The notes under the pieces were generated by a model. The model saw nothing but the letters and a program-made list of their open reading frames with translations, searched no databases and had not been told where the DNA came from. The position numbers were made by a program, and so were the translations under genes. From Alphaproteobacteria bacterium MarineAlpha10_Bin3 (lineage in GTDB: Bacteria; Pseudomonadota; Alphaproteobacteria; UBA8366; GCA-2717185): DNA of 9,132 nt. Within the stretch, counting starts at the first letter, position 1, and each line of letters begins with the position of its first letter. Shown here piece by piece: positions 5,425-9,132 of the stretch. The stretch is taken from NCBI GenBank assembly GCA_002937525.1, contig PTKA01000032.1, forward strand, positions 1-9,132. The letters run 5' to 3'.

Positions 5425-6798
5425 CTAAAAAAATTCCAGCTCGACGGAAAACAGTTTCTCGACCTTCTTGACCGATTTCGAGGCTGCCAGCAAGATAACG
5501 ATGTCGTGGTTTTCGATGACCGTGTCGCCGCGCGGGACGATCACTTCGTCGCCGCGCACCAGGGCGCCGATAATCACATCGGGGGGCAGCTTTACGTCGC
5601 CGAGCGCAGTGCCGACGAAGGGCGATGTTTCCAGGGCTTCGGCCTCGATGATTTCCGCGAACCCATCGGCCAGCGAATGGACCGACCGTATCCGGCCGCG
5701 CCGCACATGCTGCAAAATCGTCGAGACGGTAATCGCCCGCGGGCTGACGGCGACATCGATACCCAAGGTGGTGATCAGCGGTGCATAAGCCGTGCTGTTG
5801 ATCAGCGTCACCGCGCGCGCCACCCCGTAACGCTTGGCCAAAAGGGAAGACAGAATATTGGTTTCATCGTCATCGGTGACGGCAATCACCGTATCGGTGT
5901 TGGCGACGCCCGCCTCGTCGAGTATCTCGGCGTCGAGCGCGTCGCCAAGGATGATGTTGGTGGACGGTAAGGCTTCGGCGACGAAACGGGCGCGCGCACG
6001 GTCAATTTCGATCAGGCGGGCGGTGACGCCATCCTGTTCCTCGATTTCGCGCGCCAGGTTCAAGCCGATATTGCCGCCGCCGATGATAATGATGCGATGC
6101 GCTTCTTCTTCCTCATGCCCGAATACGGCAAGCGCCCGTACCACATGTTCGCTATCGGCGATGAAATAGACCTCGTCTCCTGGCAGCATCTGATCGTTCG
6201 ATTTTGGAATGAACGGCGTATCGTCGCGAATGATGCAGACCACCGTGATACTGAGTTCGGGAAACAGTTCGGTGAGCTGGCGCAGCGGCGTGTTGATGAC
6301 GGGGCAGATTTCCTCGCAACGCACACCGATAACCCGAACCTTGTCATCCGCGAGCGGGATCATATCGAGCGTCCCCGGCACCACCAGACGGCGCCTGATC
6401 GCCTGCGCGACTTCTATTTCCGGCGAGATAATCACGTCGATGGGCATGTTGTCGCGGCTGAACAAATCGGCCCATACGGGATTGAGATAACTGTGTTCGC
6501 GCACCCGCGCAATCTTCGTCGGCAGGTTAAACAGGGAATGCGCCACCTGGCAGGCCACCATGTTCACTTCGTCGGCAAGCGTGACGGCGATCAACATGTC
6601 GGCTTCGGCGGCGCCCGCCCGTTCCAGCACGTCGGGGTGCGAAGCGTGACCAACGAAGGCTTGGACATCGAGTGAATCATTGATCATGCCGATCAATTCC
6701 GGCGACTGATCGATCACCGAAACGTCGTTATTTTCCTGCGAAAGATAACGCGCGATGTTGAAACCGACCTGTCCAGCCCCACAAATTATGACTTTCAT
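5425..6798 (-). CDS. trkA: Trk potassium uptake regulator TrkA (two RCK modules)
   Basis: A 457-residue peripheral membrane protein that binds NAD(H)/ATP and gates the TrkH/TrkG potassium channel subunit; E. coli TrkA has 458 residues. Two tandem RCK modules are seen. The first RCK_N starts MKVIICGAGQVG (nucleotide loop 7-12, acidic strand end D30), with its RCK_C at about 140-225. The second RCK_N has IIIIGGGNIG (loop 240-245, acidic LIEID at 262-266), with its RCK_C at about 370-455. No membrane segments are predicted, as expected. The ATG at 6798 lies 19 bp after the ntrX stop, with GAAGG near that stop serving as ribosome site, so co-expression with ntrYX is likely. trkA next to ntrX is common in alphaproteobacteria. 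The membrane partner TrkH is not in this window. Confidence 0.96.
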   Translation of the reverse strand: MKVIICGAGQVGFNIARYLSQENNDVSVIDQSPELIGMINDSLDVQAFVGHASHPDVLERAGAAEADMLIAVTLADEVNMVACQVAHSLFNLPTKIARVREHSYLNPVWADLFSRDNMPIDVIISPEIEVAQAIRRRLVVPGTLDMIPLADDKVRVIGVRCEEICPVINTPLRQLTELFPELSITVVCIIRDDTPFIPKSNDQMLPGDEVYFIADSEHVVRALAVFGHEEEEAHRIIIIGGGNIGLNLAREIEEQDGVTARLIEIDRARARFVAEALPSTNIILGDALDAEILDEAGVANTDTVIAVTDDDETNILSSLLAKRYGVARAVTLINSTAYAPLITTLGIDVAVSPRAITVSTILQHVRRGRIRSVHSLADGFAEIIEAEALETSPFVGTALGDVKLPPDVIIGALVRGDEVIVPRGDTVIENHDIVILLAASKSVKKVEKLFSVELEFF

Positions 6799-6817
6799 GA
6801 CGAGGCGGCCTTCACCG

Positions 6818-8212
6818 TCAGGCGCTTAATTTCTGCGCCTGGATGGCGTTCTGCACGCCAAGCAATTTGAGCTTCCGGTGCAGTGCCGCGCGGTCCATTC
6901 CAACAAATTTGGCGGTCCTGCTGATATTGCCGCTGAACCTGGTCAGGTGAAATTTGAGGTACTCCCGCTCGAAGGCTTCGCGGGCGTCGCGCAAGGGCTG
7001 GTTCATGACTTCGGACGCCATGTCCCAGCGGATGACGGCGGGCGCGTCCTGGCCGATCGCCTGCGATACCGCCTCCGAGTCAATCTCGACACTGGAATTG
7101 GCGTTCAGCAGCAGGCGTTCGAGCACGTTGACAAGCTCCCACACATTGCCGGGCCACCCATAGGCTTGCAGCGCCGCCCGCGCGTCGTCGGTCAAGCGGC
7201 AAGTCGAATGACCCTTGGCGCGGCAGAGCCGTTCAATCAGATGGTCGGCAAGTACCGGGATATCCCGACGCCGCGCGGCCAGCGGCGGCACGGCCAACGG
7301 TACGACGTTCAAACGGTAGAACAGGTCCTCGCGGAATCGGCCGGCGGCAATTTCAGCCTGGATATCGTGATTGGTTGTCGCCAGCACCCGGACATCGACT
7401 TCGACATCGTTGTTGCCGCCAAGCCGTTCGAAATGCTTGCTTTGCAGGACGCGGGTGATTTTACCCTGGGTTTCGAGCGGCATGTCGGCGACTTCATCGA
7501 GTAGCAAGGTGCCGCGATGCGCCGCCTCCAGCACGCCGATCTGGCGCCTGCCGCCGCCCTTGGCCTCGGCCCCGAATAAGGCTACTTCGAGCCGGTCGGG
7601 TTGCAGGCCGGCGCAGTTCAGGATTACGAAACGGCTGTCCTTGCGCGCCGACAGGCGATGCAGCATGCGAGCGACCACGCCCTTTCCCACCCCCGACGGT
7701 CCGGTCAGCAGGACCCGGCTATCGGTCGGCGCGACCCGTTCGACCGTCTGACGGAGTTGAGAGATCGCCGGTGAATCGCCGATCAGGTCGTCGAACCGGT
7801 CGACCGCGCGGGCCTGCAATTCGGTGTTTTCCAGGCGCAACCGGGTTTCCTCGATCGCCCGTGAGATCGTATGCAGCAGGACATCGGTCTTGAACGGCTT
7901 GGAAATGAAATCATAGGCACCCATTTTCGTCGCCGAGACCGCCATGTCGAAGTTTCCATGACCGCTAATCATGATGACCTGCTGGGCCGGATGTTCGCGG
8001 CGAATGATTTCCAGCATCTGAAGGCCGTCATGTTCACTGTCGCGCAACCAGACATCGAGGATGACAAGGCTGGGCTGGCGCGCCGCAATCGCCGCAAACG
8101 CCTGCGCGCTGGTGGCGGCCTGCCTGGTCTCGAAGCCCTCGTCATCCAGAATTCCAGCTATCAGATCGCGGATGTCGTCTTCGTCGTCGACGATTAGAAT
8201 ATCATGCGCCAT
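6818..8212 (-). CDS. ntrX: Nitrogen-regulation response regulator NtrX (GAFTGA motif absent)
   Basis: A 464-residue NtrC-family response regulator. Receiver domain (about 1-120): acidic pocket D9/D10, phospho-acceptor D53, and K105 in ISKPF. AAA+ domain (about 143-375): Walker A GPSGVGKG (171-178), Walker B LLLDE (236-240), and FREDLFYRLNVVPL with the arginine region. C-terminal Fis-type helix-turn-helix: GNISRTAKFVGMDRAALHRKLKLLGV (428-453). The sigma54-contact loop GAFTGA is missing: between ALFG (211-214) and the next conserved helix lies AEAKGGGRRQI, about three residues shorter than usual. NtrX may therefore not activate sigma54 and may act with sigma70 or as a repressor; this is inference. 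The ATG at 8212 overlaps the ntrY 3' end by 11 bp, indicating coupling with its kinase. Confidence 0.95.
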   Translation of the reverse strand: MAHDILIVDDEDDIRDLIAGILDDEGFETRQAATSAQAFAAIAARQPSLVILDVWLRDSEHDGLQMLEIIRREHPAQQVIMISGHGNFDMAVSATKMGAYDFISKPFKTDVLLHTISRAIEETRLRLENTELQARAVDRFDDLIGDSPAISQLRQTVERVAPTDSRVLLTGPSGVGKGVVARMLHRLSARKDSRFVILNCAGLQPDRLEVALFGAEAKGGGRRQIGVLEAAHRGTLLLDEVADMPLETQGKITRVLQSKHFERLGGNNDVEVDVRVLATTNHDIQAEIAAGRFREDLFYRLNVVPLAVPPLAARRRDIPVLADHLIERLCRAKGHSTCRLTDDARAALQAYGWPGNVWELVNVLERLLLNANSSVEIDSEAVSQAIGQDAPAVIRWDMASEVMNQPLRDAREAFEREYLKFHLTRFSGNISRTAKFVGMDRAALHRKLKLLGVQNAIQAQKLSA

Positions 8213-9132
8213 AAATTTGGCCTCGCTCCCCCTCTTGCGGCACGGCGGGGTCGTTCTCTACCGCCCGCTCGGGTAGAACGAGGCTGACCCGTGCGCCACC
8301 ATTTTCGGCGTCTTCCAGTAGCAATCGTCCTTTATGATCCTCCATGATCTTCCTGACAATAGCCAGGCCAAGCCCGGTTCCCGCCTCTCGCGACGTCACA
8401 TAGGGTTCGGTCAGACTGTCGCGGTCATGCACCGGTAGACCGACCCCGTTATCCTCGACAACAATAGTGATCTCGCCGCCATCGGTGCGCAAGCGCAGCG
8501 CGATGCGGCCGACCGGCAAATCGTCGCCAAGCCGGCCTTCAATGGCGTCGGCGGCGTTCAGCAGCAGGTTGGTGATGGACTGGCTGATCTGGCGCCCGTC
8601 GCAAGACGCATACAAAGCGGGATCGGGGATTGCCACGTCATAGACTATATGCGTATGCGAGCCGCGATGCAGGAACACCGCCTGGCGGCACAGATCGCTC
8701 AAATTTTCGCGCCGGAAAACCGGCGACGGCATCCGTGCAAACTGGGAAAATTCGTCGACCATCTGCCCGATACTCTCAACCTGCCGGATGATCGTATCGA
8801 TACAGGATTGAAAGATCTGCCGATCGTCCACGACCTGCTTAAGATAGCGCCGCCGGAGCCGCTCGGCGGACAGTTGGATGGGGGTCAGCGGATTCTTGAT
8901 TTCATGCGCGATGCGCCGCGCCACATCGGCCCAGGCGGCCTTTCTCTGGGCCGACAACAGATCGGACACATCGTCGAAAGTGACCACGAACCCGGTGATT
9001 TCATCGTCGGCGCGAACAGCGCCTACGCGCACAAGCAAGGTTCGCATATCGGCCCCGCGGCCAATCACGATCTGTTTTTCCAGCGGCCGCTTGGTGGAGC
9101 GGGCGCTCGTTTCGGCCACAAGGCCGCGGAAT
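8202..9132 (-). CDS. ntrY: Sensor histidine kinase NtrY, C-terminal part (5' end outside window)
   Basis: The frame is open to the window edge. The 309 visible residues are the C-terminal portion of a protein that is usually about 700-770 long; the membrane segments and HAMP region lie outside. Visible parts: the end of a PAS-like domain (about 1-60, ending GFVVTFDDVSDLL), the HisKA dimerisation helix with phospho-acceptor His in ARRIAHEIKNPLTP (visible residue 76), and the HATPase domain with N-box NLLLNAADAIE, G1 VEDNGVGLP and G2 GTGLGLAIV. It phosphorylates NtrX; NtrYX is known to respond to nitrogen and redox state in several alphaproteobacteria. The GTG at 9119 is an internal valine, not a start. 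The short tail after the kinase core (about 285-309) is acidic. The stop at 8202-8204 lies inside ntrX. Confidence 0.95.
   Translation of the reverse strand, partial: FRGLVAETSARSTKRPLEKQIVIGRGADMRTLLVRVGAVRADDEITGFVVTFDDVSDLLSAQRKAAWADVARRIAHEIKNPLTPIQLSAERLRRRYLKQVVDDRQIFQSCIDTIIRQVESIGQMVDEFSQFARMPSPVFRRENLSDLCRQAVFLHRGSHTHIVYDVAIPDPALYASCDGRQISQSITNLLLNAADAIEGRLGDDLPVGRIALRLRTDGGEITIVVEDNGVGLPVHDRDSLTEPYVTSREAGTGLGLAIVRKIMEDHKGRLLLEDAENGGARVSLVLPERAVENDPAVPQEGERGQIYGA

Noticed and set aside
9117..9119. GTG at 9119 as the start of the ntrY gene
   Set aside because: The frame stays open to the window edge, and the visible protein lacks the membrane, HAMP and most of the PAS regions that NtrY needs, so this is an internal valine.

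Overview
The window reads as a chromosomal core segment of a high-GC alphaproteobacterium, probably Rhodospirillales-like. This is inferred from the gene order ntrY-ntrX-trkA-(dat)-hfq-hflX and the GC-rich codon use; no phylogenetic test was possible. All ten genes are on the minus strand, so transcription runs from high to low coordinates. The gene at each edge is cut by the window.

Layout in transcription order: the C-terminal half of NtrY, a sensor histidine kinase (9132-8202); NtrX, its response regulator, overlapping ntrY by 11 bp (8212-6818); TrkA, the cytosolic regulator of potassium uptake (6798-5425); a class IV PLP enzyme with D-amino-acid transaminase signature residues (5358-4495); a HAD-superfamily phosphatase whose GTG start overlaps the previous stop codon by 4 bp (4498-3845); a 136-bp gap; Hfq (3708-3436); HflX (3417-2131); a 96-bp gap with the best promoter of the window and a stable leader hairpin; a lone GroES (2034-1747); an inositol-monophosphatase-family phosphatase (1705-902); a 79-bp gap with a small dyad and three tandem 10-bp repeats; and the N-terminal 274 residues of a beta-hydroxyacid dehydrogenase (822-1).

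The ntrYX-trkA-dat-HAD run is tightly packed and looks like one transcription unit, joining two-component signalling, potassium control and D-amino-acid metabolism. hfq-hflX is a classic pair of RNA chaperone and ribosome-associated GTPase. groES appears to have its own sigma70/sigma32-like promoter. It is followed by a phosphatase gene, not by groEL.

No mobile element, CRISPR array, tRNA or rRNA was seen, and no gap exceeds 300 bases. This is mostly an ordinary, conserved region. The points that deserve a second look are the groEL-less groES with its structured leader, the loss of the GAFTGA loop in NtrX, the dat/HAD pair between trkA and hfq, and the repeat-rich leader before the dehydrogenase.
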